Counted from the stretch's first letter, positions 30,776-42,285 are shown. The stretch is 64,000 nt of DNA from Dendrolimus kikuchii (GCA_019925095.2 CM034409.1:7009001-7073000); one strand, 5' to 3'. Made by a program: numbers and translations. Notes: generated by a model not told the origin, from the sequence alone.

Positions 30776-31094
30776 TTCAGCCTTCCCAAAATGACGTAGT
30801 TCCCATTTTTTTTAAAGTATCTGTCAAAAGTTATGACCCACAGGAAGTCTCTGGGAACTGTATATCTTCGTCTATAACAATATCATATATGACATATGTA
30901 AAAACTAGCCTTGCTACTTTGACGTAAGTTAGCATGGTTATTTTCCACCTTTGATACCTGCTACCTGAAAAACGGCCCCTCTTTCAGCTTAGCGAGTATC
31001 CATTCCTTTCTAAGTTTATGTTAAACTACCGATACTGAAAATTTCATCTTTCCTAAAATCACGTAAGTCTAAGTGGAGTGACTGGGATCTCAAT

Positions 31095-31744
31095 CAAAAA
31101 ATCTCAAAAAAAAATCTATTTTGGCATGAAGGTTTTCGAAGCTACAAGTACAACACAATCCTAAGAAATATTGTCAAAAAATGTCATTTAATAATAATTC
31201 TTAATATTGTTCTGCAATATGCACTTTCAAGATTTTTATGCCAAAAGATCTCAAAACTGAAAACAAAATCTTGAAAATGGTTTTATCACATTTTCAATCG
31301 AACTTTGATGTATAAAGACGTGTACATTTTGGCCGAACTCTAATGATTGGAACAAGGTGGAAGACTAGAAGAGCTTCCGAGAAAAATGATGGTAGCAGTG
31401 GTGTGCAAAGACAAATCGATGGATATCTCGATTTTTTAGGGTTCTATTATTCACAGACAGAATACAGCTACGCAGGGTCCCTCCCCGCGTAACTGCAGCT
31501 GTATACCAATTATTCCTGGCCCAAAGAAAGACAGAAAGGCCCGCCCGCCCACAAAAACAAAGATTGTGCCACCGTATTGGTCACTTTAGTTTAATTTCTT
31601 TAGTCCCGTGGTCCTTACTTCTGACGATACTTCTCCAATTTAATTTTATTCCAGCGAGGCACATAGAACCTCGCAGTCCCAGCAGTTGGGTTTTCGTAAA
31701 TGGCCTTCCCCTCTTAATAGTAGATTACCCGAGACCGACCCATT
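31095..31744. other. No recognised gene
   Basis: AT-rich; a 70-codon frame at 31564-31776 has no motif that I recognise. Confidence 0.4.
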
Positions 31745-32060
31745 TAGGCGTGAGATGGTTTGAGGCACGAGCGTAGTCGGGGCGCTAATAGTTCGAGTGC
31801 CTAAATAGGCCTTTCAGCCGAGATTAAGACTCTACTTTTCATTTCGAATATGAAGAAAGTAAATATAAACTGATTAGTTAACCAACTACTTCTCTAATGA
31901 AATCAGGCGTTAAATCTATATCTAAATCTGATGAACTCATTTAATACGTCACATATGAAATGTCAAGTACATGTCTTTCTCTGTTGCATTCTACCAACCA
32001 GTATTTTTTTTAACTGATAATAGTAAATATTTAGCTCAAATTTTTGTAAATTAAATAATA
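31745..32060 (+). repeat. ~270-bp repeat, copy 2
   Basis: Matches 18991-19270 from GGGCGCTAATAGTTCGAGTG to the TTTTTTTTAACTGATAATAG end. Confidence 0.7.
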
Positions 32061-32120
32061 ATTTGGTAAAAAATAATTTATAAGTATAAAATGATGGTAC
32101 AAAATTTGTGATTTTTATTA

Positions 32121-32335
32121 TCTATACTAATATTATAGTTTGTTTAAACGCGCTAATCTCAGGAACCGCTGTTCCGATTTGAAAAATTCTTTCAGTATTG
32201 AATAGTACATTTATCGAGAAAGGCTATAGGCTATATTATATTTTCAAAAAAATTAGGGATCCCTACTAAAAGTCTAATAATGTAACCCAAGGTGTAAAAA
32301 AACGACCCAAAAAAATCCTTACACGGCGTGCGCTG
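32121..32335 (+). mobile_element. Lep1-type Helitron-like element, truncated
   Basis: Starts A|TCTATACTAATATTATAG, carries TTAGGGATCCCTACTAAAAG. No CTRR end found. Confidence 0.65.
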
Positions 32336-32648
32336 CGAAAACTATTGATTATAGAACAAAACAATGTACTACCACTTTGCAGAATATACAATTGTCTGCA
32401 AAAAATATCGCGTAACCATATTTTTAACTATTGTAGTTATGTCACAATAAGCGTTTTCTTTTATTTTTTTTAATAATTAAATGCCGTCGCTTCAAAAACT
32501 CTTTATTTTGTACCTTGGTATTAAACCTTATAAAAATAAATTACTCCATATTCAATACCCTTCAGAAAATTTTTGAATTATTCAATTCAGACGTTTCATT
32601 CAAAAGATATCGCGATATTTAAAATGTAAGTATTAGTGTTGTAGCCAA
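32336..32648. other. No recognised feature
   Basis: AT-rich spacer. Confidence 0.4.
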
Positions 32649-32866
32649 ATATACTAATATTGTTTGATTGAACGCGCTAATCTCAGGAACTACTGGCCTG
32701 ATTTGAAAAATTCTTTTAGTGTTGGATAGCCCATTTGTCGAGGAAGGCTATAGACTATATAGCATCACGCTAAGACCAATAGACGCAGAGCACCAATGAA
32801 GAATGTTTCAAAATCGGAGGGTTTTGAAAGCAAATTCCACACGGACGACGTCGCGGGCACAGCTAG
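32649..32866 (+). mobile_element. Helitron-like element
   Basis: TATACTAATATTGTTTGATT start, CGCTAATCTCAGGAACTACT core shared with 32121-32335, and CGCGGGCACAGCTAG|T end. Confidence 0.7.
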
Positions 32867-32873
32867 TTACAAT

Positions 32874-33100
32874 ATATGCCGCGATTTAACAGTGTCTGTA
32901 AAAAAAGATGATACATACAAGTCGCATGTATTATCTATGGTTCGCATAGTTTTTAAATTTTTTGACAGCATGGAAAATCGTTTCTCATGGACGAAAAGTC
33001 CTGTTTTCATCATCTGATCAGGCGATTCCAAGCGTACTTTCATATTATGAGAAATGAAAAAAATATTTTGTTAATACTAAATTGTTTATGAAAGCCTAAA
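32874..33100 (+). repeat. Uninterrupted paralogue of the 20.4-21.6 kb repeat
   Basis: GCCGCGATTTAACAGTGTCT to TTCATATTATGAGAAATG. It shows the pre-insertion state for SINE A (20447) and the solo LTR (20897). Confidence 0.75.
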
Positions 33101-33357
33101 ACATTTTAATAAACTTTTAATAGACGAGCGTCCAAACTCCATTAAACTCGCTAGTAACGTTCTCTCAAATTTAATATTCTGAAATTAGTAGTTTATTTAA
33201 ACATACAGTTACCAAATAATAGAGTTTAATCCTAAACTAAAATTTGTTAAACTGTAATTTAATTTGGGTTTATGCATCTTGTTTATACAATAGAAACTTT
33301 CGCTGGACCTTTGTTTGTATTATATTTAGTTATAGAATAGCGCAACTTTATTTATAT
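33101..33357. other. No recognised feature
   Basis: AT-rich spacer. Confidence 0.4.
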
Positions 33358-33655
33358 TGTTACGACCGAGATGCCGACACAGGCAAATTCACACCTGCAG
33401 CTCTGTAGAAACACATTTTATTACCTTTTCGGCATTTGGACTTCTTTTGTTTACTTTGTGTTTAAAATTTGTGATTAGAAAAACAGCCCATTGTGTATTG
33501 TAATCTTTTATGGCAGTCATTAGCTAGGTGTGTGTACATTCGGTAATCTATTTAGTGACGGACTTTGCGCGGGTTATTGAATCGGTTAAATTCTTGCATT
33601 AGCCGTGTTTGTACCTGGCATAATAATTCCAACAGTGAAAATAGCAACTCGTAGA
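33358..33655 (+). mobile_element. Solo LTR, family D, internally deleted
   Basis: TGTTACGACCGAGATGCC start, 'acattttattacc' and 'gtgacggactttgcgcg' landmarks, end near CAACTCGTAG. About 200 bp shorter than other copies. Confidence 0.7.
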
Positions 33656-34140
33656 GCTAATAACCCAAGCTCCAGAGGTCCGGGGGCCAAGAAGTGATAA
33701 GCTGGCATGGTATAACGTCGGAAATAGCCTCGGTGAACCTGCAGCCCACCTCTCTACACCCCTTAGCTACCCCCACCCATGTTGCCCCTGTCTTCTATGG
33801 CATTTTTTGGGGCTCATGCAGGGAGTGGCGAGTCACTATCTGCCCATTTTTCCATGTTCCCCGAACATTACGACGGGCAGACGGCATAGTCGCCATATTC
33901 CCAGACCCCTAGTACCACTAGCAGTTTACTCCAATAGCCCGGTACTTTTTGTTCTCATTTCCCACAATAGTCCTTCGGTGCATTATTATATAGTGTAGAC
34001 AGGGATAATCGCCGGTCAGTGTCACGCCACATTTACATTAAATTTGTAAAGGGGCCTCTACGTGTTGGCCTTCTCATGGCCCCACGCAAGCCCTTCAAAA
34101 GTCCGGGCCATTTTTATGGCCCGTGGTCTTCAAAGACATA
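33656..34140. repeat. GC-richer unclassified block
   Basis: CCACCCATGTTGCCCCTGTC and GGGCCATTTTTATGGCCCGT (palindromic). No recognisable frame; probably an old repeat. Confidence 0.3.
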
Positions 34141-34517
34141 CATTATAATAATTTATTTATTACAAGACAACACAGTCCAATATATACACACAGAAAAACA
34201 CACAATCATGTCATTAGTAATATTTTTTCCTTATATCTATGTTAGTAATTAATGACTAACGCTGATTTGGTCCTCTTAGGCATACCAAGGACCAAATCAG
34301 TGGGTAGTCAAATTTATCGGCTATTCCCTTCAGGCTGCTGTTGCTACTACCACGCAATCTGCTCAGTAACGAGGCTGTTCTTTACGGCATAAAGCATCAA
34401 AGCCATTACCTAAAATAACTTATAATATTTGATTTTTTATAAATAGGGCAAGTGCTTGACGACGAAACCTTAAAACAGGAGTTAAGTAAAATATAATTGG
34501 CATACAAATTATTGTAC
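34141..34517. other. Possible LINE tail remnant and spacer
   Basis: GCTGATTTGGTCCTCTTAGG and the facing CCAAGGACCAAATCAGTG form a short imperfect inverted pair (34261-34302). No gene seen. Confidence 0.3.
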
Positions 34518-34660
34518 AATGAATGAATGAATGAATGAAAACACTTTATTGTTCACCAAAAATTAAAACTACGTTCCTAAAACTAAGTACAGTAAATGTT
34601 GAACAAAGGGCGGCCTTATCGCTTAAAGCGATCTCTTCCAGGCAACCTCCAAGTGTACAA
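34518..34660 (-). repeat. CR1-like LINE tail, minus strand
   Basis: (AATG)n, then TTCACCAAAAATTAAAACTA and GGGCGGCCTTATCGCTTAAA, the complement of the tail at 27570-27709. Confidence 0.8.
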
Positions 34661-34699
34661 GTGCTGGTTTAGTAACTACCGACGTTACTTGACCTTCTT

Positions 34700-34772
34700 A
34701 GGCTCTATCTAAAGGTCGTCTGGAGGAAATCGCCATGGGCGATAAGACCGTCAATTATACAATACTTGTATG
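34700..34772 (+). repeat. CR1-like LINE tail fragment, plus strand
   Basis: GGTCGTCTGGAGGAAATCGC then GGGCGATAAGACCGTC; diverged relative of the previous entry in the opposite orientation. Confidence 0.5.
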
Positions 34773-34805
34773 TTACATAACGAATACTCTTGATTTTATG
34801 TAGGA

Positions 34806-35123
34806 CTAGCGGCCCCGGCAGACGTTGTCCTGCTCTGAAGAAATAAAAATCTAGGACCCGATCCCAGCGCCACCTACCGGTTCCAATTGTGGATTTAAAC
34901 CATCCGGGGACACACAAAAACAAAAACACCAAAATCAGTCCAGATGATTAGGAGGATTCTAGAACCCGATCTCAGCGCCACCTACCGGTTCCAACGGGAT
35001 AAAAAGTATCCTATGTCCGTTTCCTGGTTCTAAGCTACCTCCCCGCCAATTTTCAGCCAAATCGGTATAATCGTTCTTAAGTTATAAATAGTGTAACTAA
35101 CGCGACTTTTTTATATATATAGA
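34806..35123 (-). mobile_element. Helitron-like element, minus strand
   Basis: On the minus strand starts A|TCTATATATATAAAAAAGTC and ends GGGGCCGCTAG|T. It carries two CAGCGCCACCTACCGG units; same family as 16192-16790. Confidence 0.75.
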
Positions 35124-35161
35124 TTTTTGTACAAATATACTATTATTAAAATTAAAAAGAA

Positions 35162-35393
35162 AAATCGGCAGACAAGTACATATTGTATATACCCAAATTA
35201 AGCAAGTTACGCTTTGGTTATGGAAAATATACAATGGACTACTCTGGGGCCGATCCCAGAATCCCAGACCATAGTAAATAACGGAGAAAATTCGTTTTCA
35301 TAATTTACCATACCATGAATCGAACCCGGAACCTCTGCGTTGCAATGAGTCAGGCCGGCAAAGACTTAGTCCGCTCAACCACAGAGGCCGTCA
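35162..35393 (-). mobile_element. tRNA-derived SINE S2, minus strand
   Basis: Head GGCCTCTGTGGTTGAGCGGA and B box GGGTTCGATTC on the minus strand; body as at 540-771. Confidence 0.75.
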
Positions 35394-35440
35394 TTTATTA
35401 TATTCTGCTCTGCTCTACTCTGCTCTATTGTATTATACAA

Positions 35441-36094
35441 CAATAACAGCCCATAAACGTCCCACTACTGGGCTTGGGCTTCTCACTTTTGTTTTTTTTA
35501 TTGCATGAGTTCAGCAGACAGGCAGACGGCCCACTTGATGGAAAGCGGATACTATCGCTTATACACATTTGCAACACCAAAAGTGCCACAAATGCGCTGC
35601 TGCTCTCTTAAGGGAGACTGGAACCTGGTCACTAATGCCGGAACACAACTCAAGGTTATGGCGTCATACTTTAGGCCAGGGGTGGTTGCCATCCAGTAGG
35701 GCAAATGCCCTACCACCTGGCTGTGGGTTGTTTTGTCGTCTCTTACGACAGGCCGCCCGGCCGCAGGAAAATGTATTCTTTCTCCGTTCCTACACGGATA
35801 AAAGGGGAAACGCTATATCACTCACTAATCCCTATAGAAGAACGGTGAGTATACCGTCACGTTTATCCAAGGTGGCTGGGCAGCTTAGACACATCGGTTA
35901 TCTCGATATGAAGGTTTATTCACAATGTTTTCCTTTACCGTTGTTCGCGCTGTAATTGTAACAATATCCACATTAGGTCAGAAAACTGCCTGGTGTGTGC
36001 GTGTGTGTTGTCCATGCAGTGGTGCATGCGTTCCGGTTGAGAATCCTCGCCCTTTGAGCTTGGAATGCGTACGCTAGCCATTACGCTACCACGA
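35441..36094 (-). mobile_element. SINE S1, minus strand, split by SINE A
   Basis: Tail side 35441-35490 (CAGCCCATAAACGTCCCACT) and head side ~35835-36094 (ending CTAGCCATTACGCTACCACG). The B box is damaged (GAGAATCC), and a GTGTGTGCGTGTG insertion lies near 35995. Confidence 0.8.
35491..35803 (-). mobile_element. SINE family A copy inside S1
   Basis: TTTTTTTATTGCATGAGTTC to CCGTTCCTACACGGATAA on the plus strand. Flanks TCTCACT and CACTCACT suggest a short target duplication. Confidence 0.8.
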
Positions 36095-36114
36095 CTTAAA
36101 ATATTCTATTATTT

Positions 36115-36355
36115 AAAAATGCTCCTACTGTACATACCCAAGCTAAGTAAGAGACGCTTGTCAAGTGTTATGGCTATTATACAACGGATCATATCTGAGA
36201 GCGTTCCTGGACATTTATGTCGAGAGTAGTAAATAACGGCATGTTTCGTATATAAAATTTACTGTGCCAAGAGGCAAACCCGGGTGTGAGAAACCCTCTG
36301 CGTTCCAGGTAGGTAGGTCAGCAAAGTCTTAGTTCAGTCAACCACAGATCTCATC
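36115..36355 (-). mobile_element. tRNA-derived SINE S2, diverged
   Basis: Same order of landmarks as the other S2 copies (GTAAATAACGG, CGGGTGTGAGAAACC, GTCAACCACAGATCTC) but more diverged, with a damaged B box. Confidence 0.6.
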
Positions 36356-36379
36356 CATTGTTACAAACATTTTGCAAGT

Positions 36380-36831
36380 CCTACTAATATTATAAACGCG
36401 AAAGTTTATAAGAATGGATGTATAGATGTATGTTTGTTACCTTTTCACGCAAAAACTACTAAATGGATTTTGATGAAACTTTACAATAATATAGCTTACA
36501 CATTAGAATATCACGTAGGCTATAATTTATAACGTACTATAATATATAGTGTGAATTATCCAAGATTAGCTGCGCTCGCGTTTCACCCGCGTGGTGATGG
36601 AAAATCGTTATAATATATTTTGGATAATTCACACTACATGTTTATAAATTATAGCCTATGTCATTCTGATGTGTAAGCTGTATTATTGTAAAGTTTCATC
36701 AAAATCCATGCAGTAGTTTTTGCGTGAAAGAGCAACAAACATACATACATTCTTACAAACATTCGCGTTTATAATATTTATAGGATACGATTTTCCATCA
36801 CCGCGCGGATGATACCGCGGGGCGCAGCTAG
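36380..36831 (+). mobile_element. Helitron-like element interrupted by another Helitron
   Basis: TACTAATATTATAAACGCGA start. The body breaks at A36565 and resumes at T36786 with ACGATTTTCCATCACCGCGC, ending GGCGCAGCTAG|T. Without the insert it aligns with 12205-12430. Confidence 0.8.
36566..36785 (-). mobile_element. Helitron inserted in a sister Helitron
   Basis: On the minus strand starts A|TCCTATAAATATTATAAACG and ends GAGCGCAGCTAA|T. It is inserted exactly between A and T with no target duplication. Same family as its host but in reverse. Confidence 0.85.
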
Positions 36832-36832
36832 T

Positions 36833-37327
36833 ATTAAAATATTTCTTACAATACCTACATACATGAAAACTACTATTTGTAATCAATTAAGCAAGTTGAA
36901 CATTATTCTAGTCTAGTAAATTTTATGTATTCAGGTAAAAAAAGAGATTGAAACTAAAATACACTATGTAGCAGATTACTGCCAAAGTGATCTTACAAAA
37001 GTGACAAGTGACTTCTTACAAAAGTATTTCGCTATTTTCCTAAAGACTGCATACGATATTTTCCCTTAAAGTTAACTACGCGAAAAATGAATAAACAAGT
37101 CAATAAACCTTCGGAACTTGTATAGAAGTTTTCCTTACTGCATCGTCTTGGTCATAAATCAGTCGATAAAGAATGCAAGTAAAGCCAGTTGCGAAGAATA
37201 AACTAGTATTAAAGTTGCAGCGAGACGGTGCACATGGGACAAGGCGTTTGCTTTAAGGTTATACCTTAGTTTTCTATTGAAAAATCTTTATACTTTGAAT
37301 ATGTGATAAAAAGACATTATCTACATA
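36833..37327. other. No recognised feature
   Basis: AT-rich spacer. Confidence 0.4.
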
Positions 37328-37725
37328 TTAATACGTGAAGCAAAAACTTTGTACCCCTTTTTACGAAAATTACGCGGACGGAGGAGTATGAAATTTCGCA
37401 CACTTATCTATACTAATATTATAAAGAGGTAAAGTTTGTGAGTTTGTGACGACGTAGGCGGTAATCTCTGAATCTACTAAATCGATTTTAAAAATTCTTT
37501 TACTGTTGGAAAGCTACGTTAACAGGGAGTGTCATAGGCTATATAACATGACGCTATATACCACGAGGACGCTATATATCAGACACACACACGCATATAA
37601 ATATACTCTTTTGTTTATTGTTAAAGTCAAATTAACAATGTAGCCTTGGCGAAATCTGTGATAGAAGTCTTTGACAACAAATTATTGTGGTCGAATTTCG
37701 ACCACGGGCAACCACTAGTTTAATT
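37328..37725 (+). repeat. Repeat related to 19523-20040, split by a Helitron
   Basis: ATTAATACGTGAAGCAAAAA and CGGACGGAGGAGTATGAAAT before, TAGCCTTGGCGAAATCTGTG and TTTCGACCACGGGCAACCAC after, the Helitron-like insert 37407-37575. Confidence 0.6.
37407..37575 (+). mobile_element. Helitron-like element, 3'-truncated
   Basis: Starts A|TCTATACTAATATTATAAAG; matches 19320-19521 up to ACGCTATATACCACG, then diverges. Confidence 0.7.
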
Positions 37726-38170
37726 GAAACTACATAAGATCAGTTTTAAGCGCGGCGTTTAATTTGATTTTTATTTCGACGATTCGGTCACTTTTCAGTC
37801 GCCGTGATCACGGAAGACAAAGACTTAAAGTGTCACTGAGTAATGATAGTTATTATTTAGCCTACCCCCAATTTGTTCATTTTAATTTTTGTTTATGGTT
37901 ATTATTTGTTTTATAGGATCCTAATCTAATTTACCACCGCTTCGCATATGAAGAGAAGAAGGGAAGATACCTCGAAATATTAAAGATATACATTTCTAAA
38001 ATCGTAGAAATTTTGTCGCCCACTTGTATCTTTTGAATATGAGGATTCCATTCCTGTAAGAACACCTACAGTGTTGAATCTTCAAAATTTATACTGATGT
38101 GGGTAGTTTTGTAAGTGGCGCTGGTTTTTGATGTCGCCGTGCTCCGTGCCAATATTCCATTAAACGCGAA
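37726..38170. other. No recognised feature
   Basis: AT-rich spacer. Confidence 0.4.
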
Positions 38171-38385
38171 TTTTTTATTGCGTGAGTTCAGCAGACTGAC
38201 AGACGGCCCACCTGATGAAAAGCGGTTACCATCGCCTATGGACAGTTGCAACATTAAAACTGCTACAAATGCGCTGCTGCCTTCTAAATAAAGAGAGCCT
38301 GGCTAATAGTGCCGGAACACAATTCAAGGCTGTTGTGGCGGCATACTTTAGGCCAGGAGTGGTAGCCATCCAGAGGGGCATTTGA
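38171..38385 (-). mobile_element. SINE family A copy, minus strand, truncated
   Basis: TTTTTTATTGCGTGAGTTCA through AGGCCAGGAGTGGTAGCCAT; the element's 5' ~90 bp are missing. Confidence 0.75.
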
Positions 38386-39662
38386 AGATTTAAGTGACAA
38401 CCAAGGATTTGTTAGTGCTGTGCAGTCTCAGGAGCTGTCTAGCTGCCCCATTGGAGGTGGATTCCGAGGTTAGTGGTGCTTATTACCCCATTGGTTTTTG
38501 TACAGGATTTGGCATACATCTCACATCCCATATATCCCCAAACTAACCTTACAGTCGACTATAAACAAATTACTCGCACCAGCGACGCTGTGCAGATTGG
38601 TGATCCGGCATTGCCCATAGGGTAGCCAAATAAAAACATAAAGCGTTAGATATTTCTTACTCTGTAACATTTCAAAGTTCACGCAAGCTACGGGAATACT
38701 TAAGCTCCTTTTATAGACTCTATACGTACAATAAAGTACCACATACGTTCGGAGTCAAGTAATTGGCTTTCGATGCAAAAATGGCCGCGCTCCTAGAATT
38801 TTAAGCACAGGCTAAGTGTGAAGTAACGGGTTTTTTTACGACACCTTCCTGAGCGGAATAACTTATTAGTAACCCTGAAAGAGTTAAGGCTTTTATAGCA
38901 CCTACGTTTAATTTCTTTGGGGAGAATTTAAAATGCTAACGGTTCTAGAACCGTTAGATACAATTTCATTAGACTGATTAAGTTTTTTAAGTAAATAAAT
39001 ATCCATCTATGCATGTAAATTAAGTTGATTTGTCTCACCATTTTGTTTTCTTTAACGAATGTTTAAGTTTAAAGTTCGAAAAAAGCAGTTTTTGGGTTTC
39101 GTTGTTATTTTGGCGGAAACGAGACTCTTGTAGAATTATTATGTCGTTGGCATTTCCCCGAGCTAACTTGTGCTTCTCCAGGGTGATTTTATGTCACTCG
39201 ACCCCGGCTGGGACTAGTTATTAGTGCAACCACTCAGCATGGCAATTTTAACACACATCTTTTCATTGTAGGTTTTAGTGACAACCTCCTGTGCTGAGCT
39301 TATCTATAGGCAGAAGAAACAGTTGCTTATGTCCTGCTAGAATGCTAGGGGGTTCTGTGCAATATAGGGCGAACTATCTGGACGCTCCAGATAGCCTTCG
39401 GCAATGTTAAGGAGCTCATGGACTTCCTGGAGAAACTGGGGTGGATGGAGTAGAACGTCACCCACCCACGCATGCAAAATAGGCGCTACGTCGTTGACTT
39501 GCGGAAACCGCTCGAATGCAAAGGAAAAAGAAGATGAGGTCATGTCCGTCCGTTTATTTGTCCAAGCGTCTTTATATTTCATAGAAATTTTGTCAGAAAA
39601 TACTGGGTTTATATGGATGAAATTTACAAGAAATATGGAATCTACATGGCGCTTCTATATAA
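38386..39662. other. No recognised gene
   Basis: Several frames of 60-100 codons (38521-38742 minus, 39337-39582 minus, 39404-39712 plus) overlap each other. None carries a motif that I recognise. Confidence 0.4.
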
Positions 39663-40189
39663 TCTTACAACTTAGGCCCCGACAAAGACTAATTCCACGT
39701 ACAGATCTGTAAAAGCACATTTTATTACCTGTCGGCATTTGAACTAATTGTAATCCTTTTATGATCGTCTTCTTTTGTTCACTTATTTATTGGCATACGT
39801 TTCTAGTTATTGTGGAGAACAGCCTATTGTCTTATTGTACTCGCTCAGGAGCATCATTAGCCAGGTGTTGCTGATAACAATTACCAGCTAATTCTAGGAA
39901 ATTGTGTCGACGTTGCCAGGCAGGCACATTTGCATTTGTGAAGTATGAAACGACGGCCTAATTGAGAGAGGAGTCAGTTGAGCTACAACTACGATACGGG
40001 CGTGACGTGTGTACATTCGGGAATCTAATAGTGACGGACTTTGGGCGTTTTGAATTACGACCTTCTGCATTACATTTGGATTTGTTATGTTCGGTTATAT
40101 TTGTACTTTTTTTATACGTGTTTGTATAGTCCTAATAAACTATAATAATTCTAACGGCATTTTAATTCGAGTTCCGCTAACTCGTAACA
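39663..40189 (+). mobile_element. Solo LTR, family D, with perfect target duplication
   Basis: TCTTACAACTTAGGCC to TAACTCGTAACA, flanked by ATAA on both sides (39659-39662 and 40190-40193). It is the closest sister of 1845-2378. Confidence 0.85.
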
Positions 40190-41009
40190 ATAACTTTAAT
40201 TTATAACACGAATAATTGTGAAAAAATGAAATTGGTAAACATAAAAATACATTAAAAAGTGGTAAAAAAAATATATTTCAATATATTTGAACATGAGTAG
40301 TTGTTCAACTATGGTGAATTAAATGTATATATCACGAATGCTTTTTAGAGGTTTCGCAGCCAAATGATGAAAACAGTGGACATTTACGGACCACGCACTT
40401 GGCCGAATTTATTCATATGTATTTTTTGACCTGAGCTGTCGTCGATGATACAAAATTACATCATAATTACTTTATATAGATGAAATAATTCATCACACAA
40501 ATACAATCTCAACGTACCACTCCAATCGGGAAAAACAACAAATTACTGACCCCCTTAACCCTTACAAATCTACAGGTCACTAAGTCCAGGATTCTTTCAC
40601 CCCACAACTATTCACAAAGATAAGTAATTTCGGTACCTTCGAATATGAGACTTGGGTCCGACCTGCCGTCCCTCGTAAAATATAACCTGATATTAGAGCG
40701 TGTTATACCTAATTCACATTTATGCGATTCTCAGTCTTATCACGTAAATAATAAGGTTGAAAATATAAATGAGTTCTGAGGTGCAAATAAACGCGCTAGC
40801 TTAATACGTCATCACATTACTCTTGGTACGAATATTGTTGTAAGTTAATTTTTTGAAGGGGTTTTCCTTTTTCGCTTAAATGATTGATTCGCACTCTAGC
40901 CGTGATCAAATTACATTACGTGCAGCTTGTTTTTTCATCAAATTTTACTTAATACTTATATCGAAATAAAAAGAAGATAGAAAGAAAATATTTATTGAGA
41001 ACAAGATTT
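40190..41009. other. No recognised feature
   Basis: AT-rich spacer with no supported frame. Confidence 0.4.
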
Positions 41010-41536
41010 TTGAAGTGAAACTTCTATATAGACGGGGAGTCTTAGCATCTTTCTATCACGTAAAAGCGTTACGGCCGCGTGGAGGAGCGGTATAAATTTA
41101 GACTAGACTTGATGAGAGGCGGCATAATTTTAGAGTAGACTATGGATGCGTTTTTTGGTTCCGGATCGAATTCAGATTTTTTGTTTGATAAATAAAATAT
41201 GTTTAAATAAAAGATGCATTCATTTAAATGTACCTAACCTAACCAAATCATAATTTTCAGTTAACCTGCGAAAAAACCGAAATGTGTGCTGGGATACATA
41301 TTAGAAGTGAAACTTCAACGGACAAGTGGAAAAACGAATCGCAACGGACAAGTTGAAAAACAAATGGCAACCGATGAGTGGAAAAACGAATCGCAACGGA
41401 CAAGTGGAAAAACGAGTGGCAACGGATAATTGGAAAAATGAATCGCAACGTACAAGTGGACAAACGAATCGCAACGGACAAGTGGAAAAACTTCAACTGA
41501 CAAGTGATAAAATAAATCGCAACAAAATTTTAACTT
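41010..41536 (-). repeat. F repeat copy 3 with internal array
   Basis: TGAAGTGAAACTTCTATATA to CGCAACAAAATTTTAACT. The single CAACGGACAAGTGG unit of other F copies is expanded here (see next entry). Confidence 0.75.
41316..41520 (-). repeat. 26-bp tandem array, ~7.5 units
   Basis: Units begin CAACGGACAAGTGGAAAAAC and repeat every 26 bases at 41316, 41342, 41368, 41394, 41420, 41446, 41472, with a rearranged last unit. Overlapping open frames are artefacts of the repeat. Confidence 0.9.
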
Positions 41537-41960
41537 ACGTGTTACGTGCGCCTCAGGCCCCCATGATCTCAGGGTCTTGACCCCAAAAGCCGCAAATATA
41601 TATCCATTTCCGATGGCTGAGTATTTGTGGCATTTTAGGACCTCCTGTTGTGCAGCAGCTGTACCGGCAGACATGCTAGTGGCTGGAAGATGGGACGCTG
41701 CCAAAGTATCGACGCAAAACGTGTCCCATACTAAGGGGCAACCCATCTCCCAGAGCACCAATGACATACCATCGGGTCTCTTGCCATCGCAGCGACACAA
41801 GCCGTTCGGTTCTAGGACGGCAGGTACCCCGGCAGTGACAAAAGCCCGACGGATTATGACATGAAATTCTGCCGGCACTCCTGATACACGATAACCCATG
41901 GTGACCAAAGCGCTCCACCTTATCCCTGCACTGACAGCGGTGTGGGACAACACAGGCCGC
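41537..41960 (-). pseudogene. Endonuclease-domain LINE fragment
   Basis: Minus strand encodes RRAFVTAGVPAVLEPNGLCR, DGKRPDGMSLVLWEMG and PLVWDTFCVDTLAASHLPA, aligning with residues ~58-150 of the frame at 28977-29624. The zinc motif and RHN are degraded upstream (frameshift near 41890). Truncated at the F junction. The key RPD and D are kept, but the ATC motif is changed to TFC. Confidence 0.8.
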
Positions 41961-42113
41961 TTGCTTTTCTTATGTTGGTATACAATAAAGGGTATTGTTG
42001 TTGTTGTTGATGTTGGAGAAAGAAGCCGGTTAAACATTCATGTTTTGTTTTTTTAGTTTGAAGTCTGTTTTGTTTTTACTAAAAAAAAAGTATATAGACA
42101 GGTGTCTATACTT

Positions 42114-42285
42114 TCTGTACTAGCAGAAGGTGATGTCAGGAGCCTTAAGAACAGACGAGCGTGCATGACAAGAGTTATGAATGTCAAAGAAGCAAGTGAG
42201 GTGTGTAAGAATAAGCCTAAATGGCGCTCTGTTGTTCGTGCCTACCCCGCAAGGGAACTGGCGTGAAGTTATGTATGTATGTCTA
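42114..42285 (+). pseudogene. RTE-like LINE family C 3' end
   Basis: TACTAGCAGAAGGTGATGTC through PKWRSVVRAYPARELA, stop and GTTATGTATGTATG tail. Confidence 0.8.

Larger units (their letters stand above)
30285..31092. repeat. Long inverted repeat (arms ~150 bp)
   Basis: Arm 30285-30430 (ATCCCAGTCACCCCAGACTT to GTGGAAAATAACCATG) is the reverse complement of arm 30935-31092 at high but imperfect identity. The centre holds an RTE-like fragment and a TATATTGA microsatellite. It may be a fold-back element; no target duplication was fixed. Confidence 0.7.

Noticed and set aside
41326..41580. 84-codon Lys/Asn-rich frame
   Set aside because: Translation of the 26-bp tandem array inside the F repeat.
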